Positions 17,307 to 25,688 of a DNA stretch of 64,000 nucleotides are shown piece by piece; position 1 is the stretch's first letter; each line of letters starts with the position of its first letter. Source of the stretch: Flavobacterium sp. (lineage in GTDB: Bacteria > Bacteroidota > Bacteroidia > Flavobacteriales > Flavobacteriaceae); NCBI RefSeq assembly GCF_017744675.1, contig NZ_JAGIAV010000004.1:62001-126000 (forward strand), in the 5' to 3' direction. A model generated the notes under the pieces. That model saw nothing but the letters and a program-made list of their open reading frames with translations. It was not told the origin of the DNA and did no database searches. Made by a program: the position numbers and the translations under genes.

Positions 17307-17831
17307 TCACTCTTTCCCTCCCAACAAACTATCCTGGCAATCTTTTAATTCCTTCCATTTTCCTTGATAGGCCATTAAAGCTTGTCTAGCCCAAGTGCTG
17401 GGATTGTGCATGGCGTAGTTTTCTCCTCCGGCATCCAAAATTGACTGCAGTTTTTCAGTTGAAGTTTGCGAAAGATTTTGCCATGTTTTTATTCCTGCTT
17501 CAATAAATAAAGACTCTATTTTAGGGCCAATTCCTTCTACAATTTTCAAGTCGTTCTCTTTTATTTTTTTTCCTAAGGCATTTTCTGCTACACTAGGTTC
17601 AAAAGGGATTATTGTGGTCGTTGCTGTTTTATTCTTCGCAGCAAGTTCTGTTTCTAATTTTAAGATTCTTGCATTTAAATTTTTCGCATGAGCTTTACAG
17701 ACATCCAAATCGGCTTGAAGTGATGCTGAAAGCAAATTATCATTCTTAAAGTTAATTTTTCCTAGTATGTAACCTAAAATTCCGCAGATTACACCTAGTG
17801 CTATTGGTATTACAACATAAGGTACATTCAT
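17307..17831 (-). CDS. Membrane-anchored protein with helix-hairpin-helix domain
   Basis: A 174-residue protein with an N-terminal membrane helix (VVIPIALGVICGILGYILG), a short coiled-coil-like stretch (~35-65), and a C-terminal helix-hairpin-helix-like domain (DLKIVEGIGPKIESLFIEAGIKT..., ~97-150) of the type found in DUF4332-like and ribosomal-L21-associated proteins. The HhH fold can bind DNA non-specifically, but membrane anchoring leaves the role open. It is a single gene, convergent with menC. Confidence 0.75.
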   Translation of the reverse strand: MNVPYVVIPIALGVICGILGYILGKINFKNDNLLSASLQADLDVCKAHAKNLNARILKLETELAAKNKTATTTIIPFEPSVAENALGKKIKENDLKIVEGIGPKIESLFIEAGIKTWQNLSQTSTEKLQSILDAGGENYAMHNPSTWARQALMAYQGKWKELKDCQDSLLGGKE

Positions 17832-18091
17832 GATCGCTATATTTTAGAATTTTAAATTGTAGTTTATTTTAAGTTATAAATATTGCCTTTATATTCATAA
17901 CCAGATGTTTAATGAGGAGTTTGAATCTGTCAAAATTACTTAAAATAACAATTGCAACATGTTAACAGTCAGTTATTTTGATGTCTTTGATTTGTAATAA
18001 AACAAAATAAATTAACTTATTTTTCATTTTTTATAAGTCTAAAGGCTTGATTAAAATGAGTAACTTGCATAAAAAATAATCTACATTTAAA

Positions 18092-18565
18092 ATGGTCGAA
18101 ATAGAAAGAAAGTTTCTTGTAAAATCTAATGACTTTAAGAAACAAGCTTTTGCCCAAAATAATATTGCTCAAGGCTATTTGAGTTCGGCTCCAGAGCGTA
18201 CTGTAAGAGTTAGAATTAAAGGGCACAAAGGCTTTATAACTATAAAAGGAATAAGCCAAAGTGGCGGTATGTCTCGTTTTGAGTGGGAAAATGAGATTCC
18301 GCTTGATGAAGCTGAAGAACTATTAAAATTATGCGAAAAAGGTAAAATAGAAAAAACGCGTTACGAAATAAAATCAGGAGAGCATATATTTGAAGTCGAT
18401 GAATTTTATGGCGAAAACGAAGGTCTGGTAATGGCTGAAATTGAGTTGAATTTTGAAGACGAAACTTTTGAAAAACCAGATTGGCTTGGTGAAGAAGTAA
18501 CAAACGACGAAAGATATTACAACGCTTATTTAAGCAAAAATCCCTATAAAGACTGGCAAAAATAA
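18092..18565 (+). CDS. CYTH domain protein (triphosphate tunnel metalloenzyme)
   Basis: The N-terminal EIERK signature (residues 3-7) and the following alternating charged strands (RVRIKGHKGFITIKG, FEVDEFYGENEGLVMAEIELNFE) define a CYTH/TTM fold, which hydrolyses inorganic triphosphate or nucleotide triphosphates in most bacterial members. Length (157) suits the single-domain type. The stop codon is followed after one base by the ATG of ypdA, so the two are co-transcribed. Confidence 0.92.
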   Translation: MVEIERKFLVKSNDFKKQAFAQNNIAQGYLSSAPERTVRVRIKGHKGFITIKGISQSGGMSRFEWENEIPLDEAEELLKLCEKGKIEKTRYEIKSGEHIFEVDEFYGENEGLVMAEIELNFEDETFEKPDWLGEEVTNDERYYNAYLSKNPYKDWQK

Positions 18566-18566
18566 A

Positions 18567-19538
18567 ATGACAGAATCAAAATACGACCTTATTATTGTAG
18601 GAGGCGGACCAATTGGTTTAGCCTGCGCAATAGAAGCTGAAAAGAAAAAATTAAAATACTTAATTATAGAAAAAGGAGCAATTGTTAATAGCATTTTCAA
18701 CTATCCATTGTACATGACCTTTTTCTCAACGGCAGAAAGATTAGAAATCGGTGAGATTCCGTTTAACTGCTTGGCGCCAAAACCAGGACGTCAGGAAGCT
18801 TTAGAATACTACAGAAACATTCATCGCTACTTTAAATTCAATATCAATTTATTTGAAAAAGTGCTGAATGTTCAAAAGAATAATGGAATTTTTAAAATTG
18901 AAACGGATAAACAAAATTATGAGTCTAAGAATGTTATAATCGCCACTGGTTTTTATGACATTCCGATTGAAATGAATGTTTTAGGTGAAAATCTGCCGAA
19001 AGTTCGCCATTATTACAAAGAAGCTCACGAATATGCTTTTAGAAAAGTTCTAGTTGTAGGCGCCAACAATTCGTCTGTTGATGCGGCATTAGAATGCTGG
19101 AGAAAAGGAGCGGAGGTTACAATGGTAATTCGTAAAAAAGAAATTAATAGCCGCGTGAAATATTGGGTCAAACCCGATATTGAAAATCGTATCGCCGAAG
19201 GAAGCATTAAAGTTTATTTTCAATCCAATATCACTGAAATTCGAGAAAATGAAGTAGAAATTGAAACTCCAAACGGAAAGATTACAATTGAAAATGACTT
19301 CGTTTTAGCTTTAACAGGCTACAAACCAGATTTAAGTTTTCTCGAGAAAATCGGAATTCATCTTTCTGATGATGAATTGAAAATTCCATTATATAATCCA
19401 GAAACAATGGAAACTAATGTTGAAGGCTTATTTCTTGCTGGTGTAGTATGTGGAGGGATGCAGACGCATAAATGGTTTATTGAAAACTCAAGAGTTCACG
19501 CTAGTATGATTTTGAATTATATAACTTCATTTGAATAA
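18567..19538 (+). CDS. ypdA: YpdA family bacillithiol disulfide reductase (putative)
   Basis: A 323-residue FAD/NAD(P)H oxidoreductase with the N-terminal dinucleotide site GGGPIG (12-17), the YpdA-specific region FNYPLYMTFFSTAERLEIG, and a second nucleotide site VVGANNSSVDAALE. It lacks the CxxC redox pair of thioredoxin reductases, as YpdA/Bdr proteins do. Known members reduce oxidised bacillithiol in Firmicutes, and many Bacteroidota make this thiol. It is paired with the CYTH gene. A decayed copy of its last ~60 codons lies 1.3 kb downstream. Confidence 0.92.
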   Translation: MTESKYDLIIVGGGPIGLACAIEAEKKKLKYLIIEKGAIVNSIFNYPLYMTFFSTAERLEIGEIPFNCLAPKPGRQEALEYYRNIHRYFKFNINLFEKVLNVQKNNGIFKIETDKQNYESKNVIIATGFYDIPIEMNVLGENLPKVRHYYKEAHEYAFRKVLVVGANNSSVDAALECWRKGAEVTMVIRKKEINSRVKYWVKPDIENRIAEGSIKVYFQSNITEIRENEVEIETPNGKITIENDFVLALTGYKPDLSFLEKIGIHLSDDELKIPLYNPETMETNVEGLFLAGVVCGGMQTHKWFIENSRVHASMILNYITSFE

Positions 19539-19580
19539 GGAAAAAAGCTGGCTACGAGTCAGCTTTTTTCCTTATTTTGA
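19534..19580 (+). terminator. Terminator of the CYTH-ypdA operon
   Basis: A perfect 17-bp stem (AATAAGGAAAAAAGCTG and complement) with a 9-base loop overlaps the ypdA stop codon. T-rich sequence on both sides makes it usable in both directions. Confidence 0.85.
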
Positions 19581-19637
19581 GTTTTTATTCTTTTTAGCTA
19601 TCAAGAAGATTTTACCATTTTCTTAGTATGCAATTTA

Positions 19638-20570
19638 TTACTTGATTGTTATTACAGATCTTCTGTTTAAAGGCCTCTCATAAGCACTTCTATTACTACC
19701 AAACGGTTCATCAGAACCTTTCGATTCTGTTGTAATCCTTGAAGCTTCAATGCCATTTTTTATTAGAAAGTTTTTAGTGTACTCAGCACGTCTTTGTGCT
19801 AGAACCATATTATATTCTTTACTGCCTATACTATCGCCGTGTCCAACAATTAAAACGGAAGCATTTTTTACATTTGCCATATAAAATTTTATATCTTCAA
19901 ATATTTCGCTATCTCTTCTGATATAAAAAATTCTGGTACCTTCAAGTGTTTCATTGATAGGCCGATTTGACTTATTTGTTTTGAAAAACAGGATTAAAGG
20001 CTCTTTATTGATCTTTTCTTTTATTAAAATCAAATCACTGTTTAGTGAAAGATCTGTTTCTCTTTTTTCGAAGTGAAATGTCAGCGGTCCATAAACAATA
20101 GCCGAAGCAGTCCGCCAATCATGGCTTATTCCTCCTTTGGTTTCCAATTGCAGAATTGGTAAACCCTTGGAAATAAAATATCTTTTAACAGCCTGAGCTC
20201 TTGCTAAGCCAAGATTTTTAAACTCTAATGTATTAACCTCACCACAAGTGAGCAATCCAGTTATAACAAGTTTTTTATTTGTATTTGAAATAAAGTAATT
20301 TTTAAGTTTTTCAATACCAAAATTGATGGAATCATGAACTGGCATAATCATCTCACCACCATTATGCCCAAAATTAAAATTAGTAGTAGTATGAAATTCA
20401 AAATTTGTTCCTTTAATAGAAAAGAAATTTGAATCTGGCACCATGCAGCTATCCTTTAATTGTGTTTTAAAATTAAAATTACAGCAAAATTTTGAATATG
20501 ATAAACAGCCTAAAATAATTGAAATTACTATAAGTACTATACCTAATGTATAGATTTTTTTTACTGGCAT
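19638..20570 (-). CDS. OmpA-like domain protein, membrane-anchored
   Basis: A 310-residue protein with an N-terminal hydrophobic segment (~5-25, containing a Cys that could be a lipobox: ISIILGC) and a C-terminal OmpA-like peptidoglycan-binding domain (VLIVGHGDSIGSKEYNMVLA...RRAEYTKNFLIKNGI...RRSVITIK). The region ~60-150 (KLVITGLLTCGE...LGLARAQAVKRYFISKG) looks like a first, more diverged OmpA-like unit. It sits between ypdA and a ypdA remnant. A CAAATATA box on the plus strand at 20592-20599 gives a TATATTTG -7 element for this gene. Confidence 0.82.
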   Translation of the reverse strand: MPVKKIYTLGIVLIVISIILGCLSYSKFCCNFNFKTQLKDSCMVPDSNFFSIKGTNFEFHTTTNFNFGHNGGEMIMPVHDSINFGIEKLKNYFISNTNKKLVITGLLTCGEVNTLEFKNLGLARAQAVKRYFISKGLPILQLETKGGISHDWRTASAIVYGPLTFHFEKRETDLSLNSDLILIKEKINKEPLILFFKTNKSNRPINETLEGTRIFYIRRDSEIFEDIKFYMANVKNASVLIVGHGDSIGSKEYNMVLAQRRAEYTKNFLIKNGIEASRITTESKGSDEPFGSNRSAYERPLNRRSVITIK

Positions 20571-20856
20571 AATGTAAGTTTGAGATTATTTCAAATATAT
20601 CGAGTACGAATATTCGATTGTTACACAGTAAGGCATTTTTATATTAAAATAGGTCTTTTTTTGTGCTTTTAATCAGAACTTAAATTTGTATTTTGTATGG
20701 AATAGAAAAAAGTCTCTTGTAATATGAATTTATTTAAAGAGCTGCTATTTTAAAAAATAAACTTACCATAAAAGTTATTTTTGCTAAGTCTCAGAAAGAA
20801 CAATTTGTATTATAACTATATAGGAATAATCACTATTTAACTTTTATTGTATATAC

Positions 20857-21041
20857 TCGGAATTCAACTTTAAGATGATGACTTAAAAATCCCTTTTTAC
20901 AATCCAGAAACCATGGAAACGAATATTGAAGGTTTATTTCCCGCAAGAGTAGTTTATGGGTAATGCAAACGCACAAATGGTTCATTGAAAACTCAAGAGT
21001 TCACGCTAGTATGATTGTAGATTATATTAGTTCAAAATAAA
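20857..21041 (+). pseudogene. Decayed remnant of the 3' end of a ypdA paralogue
   Basis: This stretch aligns with the last ~60 codons of ypdA (19355-19538). In the right frames it reads NPETMETNIEGLFPARVVYG, then a stop and a short deletion, then MQTHKWFIENSRVHASMI...; the exact 33-base match is 20984-21016 with 19479-19511. The first part carries another in-frame stop. The C-terminal residues differ (VDYISSK against LNYITSFE), so it probably derives from a diverged second gene or allele, not from a very recent duplication. Confidence 0.9.
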
Positions 21042-21049
21042 AAATATAA

Positions 21050-21116
21050 GCCACGAATTTCACTAATTGCCACGAATAAAATTAAAATTTGTGGCAATTA
21101 GTGAAATTCGTGGCTA
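21050..21116. repeat. Perfect 25-bp hairpin repeat (GCCACGAATT family)
   Basis: The arms 21050-21074 and 21092-21116 are perfect reverse complements (outer part AGCCACGAATTTCACTAATT) around a 17-base AT-rich loop. It lies just past the selO stop and probably ends that transcript. Related arms occur at 22712-22870 and 25109-25158. Confidence 0.88.
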
Positions 21117-21124
21117 AAAAAAAC

Positions 21125-22693
21125 TTAAGAACTGCAAGACAGCATCGAACAACCAACCTTAGTTCTTGCCCAATCTGGACGTTTTGCAAACCATTTTTCA
21201 GATTCTGGCTGTTCGTCGTATGGTTTTTTCAAAAGCTGAAATAATTCATCAACCAATGAATAATCTTCTTTGTCTGCAGCATCAATAGCCAGTTGTGCCA
21301 TGTAATTTCGCAGTACATATTTTGGATTGATCTGATTCATTTTTGAAGCTCTTTCTTCGTCTGAAAGTGATTCTGCACTCAATCTTTTCAAATAAACCGT
21401 AAACCATTTTTGCCAAGCTTCCAGAATGTTTTCTCTTATTTCTTCTGGAATGTAAAATGCATACTCTATTTTTTTAATGGCATCTTCAACAGAATCTACT
21501 TTGTTTACTTTACTTAGATTTCTAAAAAAGATAGTCATATCTGTTTCAGATAGCTGTAAAATTTCTTCCAGACCTTTAATTATATTATCGTCAGCTTCAC
21601 TTGAAGTGAATAGACCTAATTTACTTAAAAACATTTCTTTGTAATCTTTTTCAAAATCCAAAATAAACGAGTCTAAGATTTTTTCTAGTGGAGCTGCTTC
21701 GTTAACTAAAGGGTAAAGTGCATTGGCCAATTGAAACAAATTCCATTGTGCAACTTGAGGCTGATTTCCGAAACGGTATCTTCTATTTTGGCTGTCGGTT
21801 GTATTGGGCGTCCAATCGGGATCGTAATTTTCAAGCCATCCGTAAGGACCGTAATCAATCGTAATTCCGTGAATCGACATATTGTCGGTATTCATTACGC
21901 CGTGAACAAATCCGACGCGTTGCCAATGCAAAATCATTTCACGTGTGGTATCGGCAACTTTTTGGAAGAATTGCAAATATTGTTCTTTTGGTTCTCCTGT
22001 TATTTCAGGAAAATAGTGCTGAATGGTATATTCTACAAATTGTTTCAAATTTTTAAGCTCGTTTCTAGCCGTTAGCATTTCATAGCTTCCAAAACGAATA
22101 AATGAAGGAGCTACACGACAAACAACAGCTCCTTTTTCATAAGCAGGGTTTCCGTTATACAAAATATCTCTTAAAACTTGATCTCCAGAAAGAATTAGCG
22201 AAAGTGATCGGGTAGTGGGCACGCCTAAATAATACATGGCTTCGGCACATAAATACTCTCTTACAGACGAACGTAAAACGGCTAAACCATCTGCGGTTCT
22301 CGAATAGGGTGTTTTTCCAGCGCCTTTTAATTGGAGCGTATAGAACTGATTATTGCTTTCAACTTCTGTCAAATTGATTGCACGCCCATCGCCTAATTGC
22401 CCTGCCCAGTTGCCAAATTGGTGTCCGGCATAACACATGGCATACGGCTTAGTTTCCGGAAGAATGTCTTTTCCAGAAAACACATTTAGAAATTCTTCTG
22501 ACTGAATTTCATCTTTAGAAATCCCAACCAATTCAGCGACTTCTTCAGATGCATGAATCAATTTCGGATTTGAAGGTTTAATCGGATTTACATACGAAAA
22601 CAGCGTGTTTTTAACCTGACGAACTTCGTTGGTCAAATCTGGGTCTGCTGGTAATTCTGCAGTAAAACGATTGTTTATTTTAAGATTTTTCAT
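21125..22693 (-). CDS. selO: SelO family protein adenylyltransferase (YdiU-like)
   Basis: SelO is a pseudokinase-fold enzyme that transfers AMP from ATP to Ser, Thr or Tyr residues and acts in redox homeostasis. Motifs visible include YAGHQFGNWAGQLGDGRAI in the N-terminal lobe and GVMNTDNMSIHGITIDYGPYG, which carries the metal-binding and catalytic acidic residues. The C-terminus (GCSMLSCSS) keeps Cys residues where eukaryotic members have selenocysteine. Length (522) is normal. It neighbours msrA, another oxidative-stress gene, on the same strand. Confidence 0.95.
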   Translation of the reverse strand: MKNLKINNRFTAELPADPDLTNEVRQVKNTLFSYVNPIKPSNPKLIHASEEVAELVGISKDEIQSEEFLNVFSGKDILPETKPYAMCYAGHQFGNWAGQLGDGRAINLTEVESNNQFYTLQLKGAGKTPYSRTADGLAVLRSSVREYLCAEAMYYLGVPTTRSLSLILSGDQVLRDILYNGNPAYEKGAVVCRVAPSFIRFGSYEMLTARNELKNLKQFVEYTIQHYFPEITGEPKEQYLQFFQKVADTTREMILHWQRVGFVHGVMNTDNMSIHGITIDYGPYGWLENYDPDWTPNTTDSQNRRYRFGNQPQVAQWNLFQLANALYPLVNEAAPLEKILDSFILDFEKDYKEMFLSKLGLFTSSEADDNIIKGLEEILQLSETDMTIFFRNLSKVNKVDSVEDAIKKIEYAFYIPEEIRENILEAWQKWFTVYLKRLSAESLSDEERASKMNQINPKYVLRNYMAQLAIDAADKEDYSLVDELFQLLKKPYDEQPESEKWFAKRPDWARTKVGCSMLSCSS

Positions 22694-22711
22694 TTTGTTT
22701 TCTTTCTATTT

Positions 22712-22870
22712 GCCACAGATTACACAGATTAAAGTGATTTTTTTGCTTGCCACGAATTACACAAATTTCCATTAATTTTAAGGGTTAGTTAGAAAAACAT
22801 TCGTGAAAATTCGCGTAATTCGTGGCAAAAAGATAATACAGAAATCTTTTTAACCTTTGTAATCTGTGGC
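22712..22870. repeat. Nested inverted repeats between selO and msrA
   Basis: Outer arms of 13 bp (GCCACAGATTACA at 22712-22724 and its complement at 22858-22870) enclose inner arms of 14 bp (TTGCCACGAATTAC at 22747-22760 and complement at 22815-22828). The whole gap between the two genes is made of this structure. It may attenuate read-through from msrA into selO. Confidence 0.85.
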
Positions 22871-22881
22871 TAAAACTAAAT

Positions 22882-23415
22882 TTAGCTGATTAACTTATCA
22901 GCGTACAGTTTTTTAAGTTTCTGAATTTTCGGATCAATTACAACTTGGCAATATCCAGCTTCTTGATTTTCATTATAATAGTTTTGATGATAATCTTCGG
23001 CTTCGTAAAATACTTCAAAAGGTTTTAATTGCGTCACAATCGGATCTGAATAGGCAGGCTGTACTTCTTCAAAAACTTTTTCAGCGATTTCTTTCTGCTC
23101 ATCGTTATGATACAGAATAATAGAACGATACTGCGTTCCGCTGTCGCCGCCTTGACGATTTAAAGTTGTCGGGTCATGACTTGTCATGAATATGAAAATT
23201 AAGTCATGGTATGAAATTATGTCAGGGTTGAAAGTCACTTGAATCACTTCTGCATGTCCCGTTCTTCCTGTACACACTTCACGATAAGCAGGATTCTTTA
23301 TAAATCCGTCTGAATAACCCGATTTTATTGCTTCTACGCCTTTTAAACGCTGAATTACAGCTTCAATACACCAAAAACATCCGCCACCAAAGGTAGCAAC
23401 TGATAAATTTCCCAT
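22882..23415 (-). CDS. msrA: Peptide methionine-(S)-sulfoxide reductase
   Basis: MsrA repairs the S-diastereomer of methionine sulfoxide in proteins. The active-site motif GGCFWC places the catalytic Cys at residue 13, and the conserved HDPTTLNRQGGDSGTQYRS and EDYHQNYY segments follow. Length (177) is typical of the MsrA-only form; no MsrB domain or gene is next to it. There is no signal peptide, so it is cytoplasmic. Confidence 0.97.
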   Translation of the reverse strand: MGNLSVATFGGGCFWCIEAVIQRLKGVEAIKSGYSDGFIKNPAYREVCTGRTGHAEVIQVTFNPDIISYHDLIFIFMTSHDPTTLNRQGGDSGTQYRSIILYHNDEQKEIAEKVFEEVQPAYSDPIVTQLKPFEVFYEAEDYHQNYYNENQEAGYCQVVIDPKIQKLKKLYADKLIS

Positions 23416-23597
23416 AAATAATGCTTTCTTTAAATTTAATGCCTATTAATTCGATAGGATATTGTGATAATTTATTAAAAAAAAGTTCTTTTAACTAAAA
23501 ATACCAAACTGTAATGTAGTGTTTGAAGTTTAGTATTGATAAATTCGCAATTTTATAAAAAAACTATATATTTGCAGTCAAACACAAGGCACACCTA

Positions 23598-25085
23598 ATG
23601 AATAGCAAAAATAGTACCATGACACTGGAAACTTATTTCCAGGAATTTAGACAGAATATTGTCGGTATAAATCAAGAATTTACGTCACCTTATGGCAGAA
23701 AATCAATAATTTACACAGACTGGACTGCCAGTGGAAGATTATATCGCCCAATTGAAGAAAAACTGCTAAATCAATTTGGACCTTTTGTTGCCAATACTCA
23801 TACTGAAACTACTGTATCTGGTACTGCCATGACAAAGGCATATCATCATGCTAGACACATTATTAAGCGTCATGTGAATGCAAACAATGATGATGTTTTA
23901 ATTACGGATGGAACTGGAATGACAGGGGTTATCAATAAATTCCAGCGTATTTTGGGTTTGAAGATTCCCGAAAACTTGAAAAGCTTTACCAATGTTCCTG
24001 CTGAGAAAAAACCAATTGTTTTTATCTCTCACATGGAACACCATTCTAATCAAACTTCTTGGTTAGAGACTATCGCAGATGTTGAAATTATTCCGTCTTG
24101 CGAGAAGGGACTTTTCAATTTAGAAAATTTAGAAGTTTTATTAGAGAAATATAAAGATAGAACGATAAAAATTGCTTCTATTACAGCATGTTCAAATGTT
24201 ACAGGTTTAAGAACTCCTTTTCATGAAGCGGCAAAATTAATGCATCAATTTAATGGTGTCTGTTTTGTTGACTTTGCTTGTTCGGGACCTTATGTTGAAA
24301 TTGACATGCACCCAGCTGATCCAGAGGCTTATTTGGATGCCATTTTTATGTCTCCACATAAATTCTTAGGCGGACCTGGAACTTCTGGTATCTTGATTTT
24401 CAATAAAAAATTATACAACAATATGATTCCTGATTGCCCGGGAGGAGGAACAGTAAGCTGGACGAATCCGTGGGGTGAACATAAATACATTGATAATATC
24501 GAGGATCGTGAAGATGGCGGAACTCCTGGTTTTCTGCAAGTTATTAGAACGGCATTGGCAATTGAGCTGAAAGAAGAAATGGGAATTGAAAACATCATGG
24601 AGCGTGAGCACGAAATTGTCGATTATGTTTTTTCTGAGTTAGAGCCAGTTGAAAATATTAAAATTTTAGCCGGACAGCATAAAGAACGTCTTGGAGTGAT
24701 TTCGTTTTTTATTGATGACCTTCATTTTAATTTAGGTGTTAAAATCTTAAATGACCGTTTTGGAATCCAGACGAGAGGTGGATGCAGCTGTGCAGGAACT
24801 TATGGTCACTATTTATTACATGTTGACCAAGAGACTTCTAATAAATTGGTTAATGAAATTACGATTGGTGATTTAATCAAAAAACCGGGCTGGATTAGAA
24901 TGTCGATTCACCCAACAACTACCGATGAAGAAATTGCTTTTGTATGCAAGAGTATAAAAGAGTTAGCTGCAAACCATAAAACTTGGGCTTTGGATTATTC
25001 TTATGATAAAAAGCGGAATGAGTTTATTCATAAAGATGCAACTTCGTTTGAAGACGAATTGGTTGAGAGCTGGTTTAAGTCTTAA
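23598..25085 (+). CDS. Class V aminotransferase family PLP enzyme (cysteine-desulfurase-like)
   Basis: A 495-residue fold-type I PLP enzyme. The PLP lysine is predicted at residue 255 in SPHKFLGGPGTSG, and other cofactor contacts are seen in DGTGMTG, SHMEHHSN and DFACSGPY. The segment TRGGCSCAGTYGHYLL carries a Cys that could serve as the persulfide-forming residue of a desulfurase, but the protein is longer than SufS or IscS and the substrate is uncertain. A TATATTTG box at 23567-23574 is a likely -7 element. A second ATG at 23619 is a possible alternative start. Confidence 0.88.
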   Translation: MNSKNSTMTLETYFQEFRQNIVGINQEFTSPYGRKSIIYTDWTASGRLYRPIEEKLLNQFGPFVANTHTETTVSGTAMTKAYHHARHIIKRHVNANNDDVLITDGTGMTGVINKFQRILGLKIPENLKSFTNVPAEKKPIVFISHMEHHSNQTSWLETIADVEIIPSCEKGLFNLENLEVLLEKYKDRTIKIASITACSNVTGLRTPFHEAAKLMHQFNGVCFVDFACSGPYVEIDMHPADPEAYLDAIFMSPHKFLGGPGTSGILIFNKKLYNNMIPDCPGGGTVSWTNPWGEHKYIDNIEDREDGGTPGFLQVIRTALAIELKEEMGIENIMEREHEIVDYVFSELEPVENIKILAGQHKERLGVISFFIDDLHFNLGVKILNDRFGIQTRGGCSCAGTYGHYLLHVDQETSNKLVNEITIGDLIKKPGWIRMSIHPTTTDEEIAFVCKSIKELAANHKTWALDYSYDKKRNEFIHKDATSFEDELVESWFKS

Positions 25086-25171
25086 AAATAGTTTCTAAAG
25101 ATTTTTTAGCCACAGATTATACGGATTAACACTGATTTTAATTTTTATAATTTGTGGCTTTATTTTTTTTG

Positions 25172-25488
25172 TAGCGCAGAGTTCGCTGAGGATTTTCGCA
25201 GAGATTGGAAGTTTTTTTTTAAGCGGAATATTAGTTGCCATTGAGATCGCGGAGCTGACTTATAAAAGAATCTATGTCAAAGTTTTAAACTTTGACATAG
25301 ATAACTGAGTTATATGTTAATCAATATTAATCTTTATAGTAGGTGGCTGATTTTTAGCGCGGAGTTCGCTGAGGATTTTCGCAGAGATTGGAAGTTTTTT
25401 TGAATGGAATATTAGTTGCCGTTGAGATCGCAGAGCTGACTTATAAAAGAATCTTTGCAAAGTTTTAAACTTTGACAAAGATAAACTG
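25172..25488. repeat. Tandem duplication of a ~136-base hairpin-containing element
   Basis: Copies at 25172-25308 and 25355-25488 are nearly identical, starting TAGCGC(A/G)GAGTTCGCTGAGG and ending in a palindrome centred on CAAAGTTTTAAACTTTG. In the two copies the palindrome arms differ by paired changes (CTATG...CATAG against CTTTG...CAAAG), so pairing is kept. The copies are 183 bases apart start to start. Confidence 0.85.
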
Positions 25489-25496
25489 ACTGTACT

Positions 25497-25536
25497 AAAC
25501 CCGACAGGTTTTTAAAACCTGTCGGGTTTCGTTTTT
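25497..25536. terminator. CCGACAGGTTT hairpin, copy 1
   Basis: A perfect 15-bp stem (AAACCCGACAGGTTT and complement) with a TTA loop, followed by CGTTTTTT. The same hairpin with loop CTA is found at 44946-44978, so it is a dispersed repeat that can act as terminator. Confidence 0.8.
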
Positions 25537-25579
25537 TAAATTTGATTTTATATTTGTTATGAAAAATATACTTGTTGTA

Positions 25580-25650
25580 TAGCCCCGATAGGAGCGGTAT
25601 CCTTTTATGCTGTGGTTCAGCATAAAAGATATAGCGGATAGCGGGACTGG
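25580..25650. repeat. Dispersed palindromic element, copy 2
   Basis: The element runs TAGCCCCGATAGGAGCGG, TATCC, a 10-bp stem (TTTTATGCTG and complement), GATATAGC, GGATAGCGGGACTGG. Its outer boxes partly pair with each other (CCCCGAT/GCGGG region). An inverted, interrupted copy lies at 14657-14779. Confidence 0.75.
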
Positions 25651-25688
25651 TGTTCTTGAAAAAAACGAACATTTCTGCTTCTAAAAAA

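Larger units (their letters stand above)
25086..25688. other. Repeat-filled 600-base intergenic region
   Basis: No protein gene is visible. In order it holds a GCCACAGATTATA hairpin (25109-25158), a tandemly duplicated ~136-base element (25172-25308 and 25355-25488), a CCGACAGGTTT hairpin terminator (25497-25529) and a palindromic dispersed element (25580-25650). It lies between two convergent genes, a place where such elements can build up without cost. Confidence 0.8.

Noticed and set aside
23958..24611. Antisense ORFs inside the class V aminotransferase gene
   Set aside because: They overlap conserved PLP-site codons on the other strand and show no domain.
25172..25488. CRISPR array
   Set aside because: Only two copies of a ~136-base unit, no short regular repeats with unique spacers, and no cas genes.
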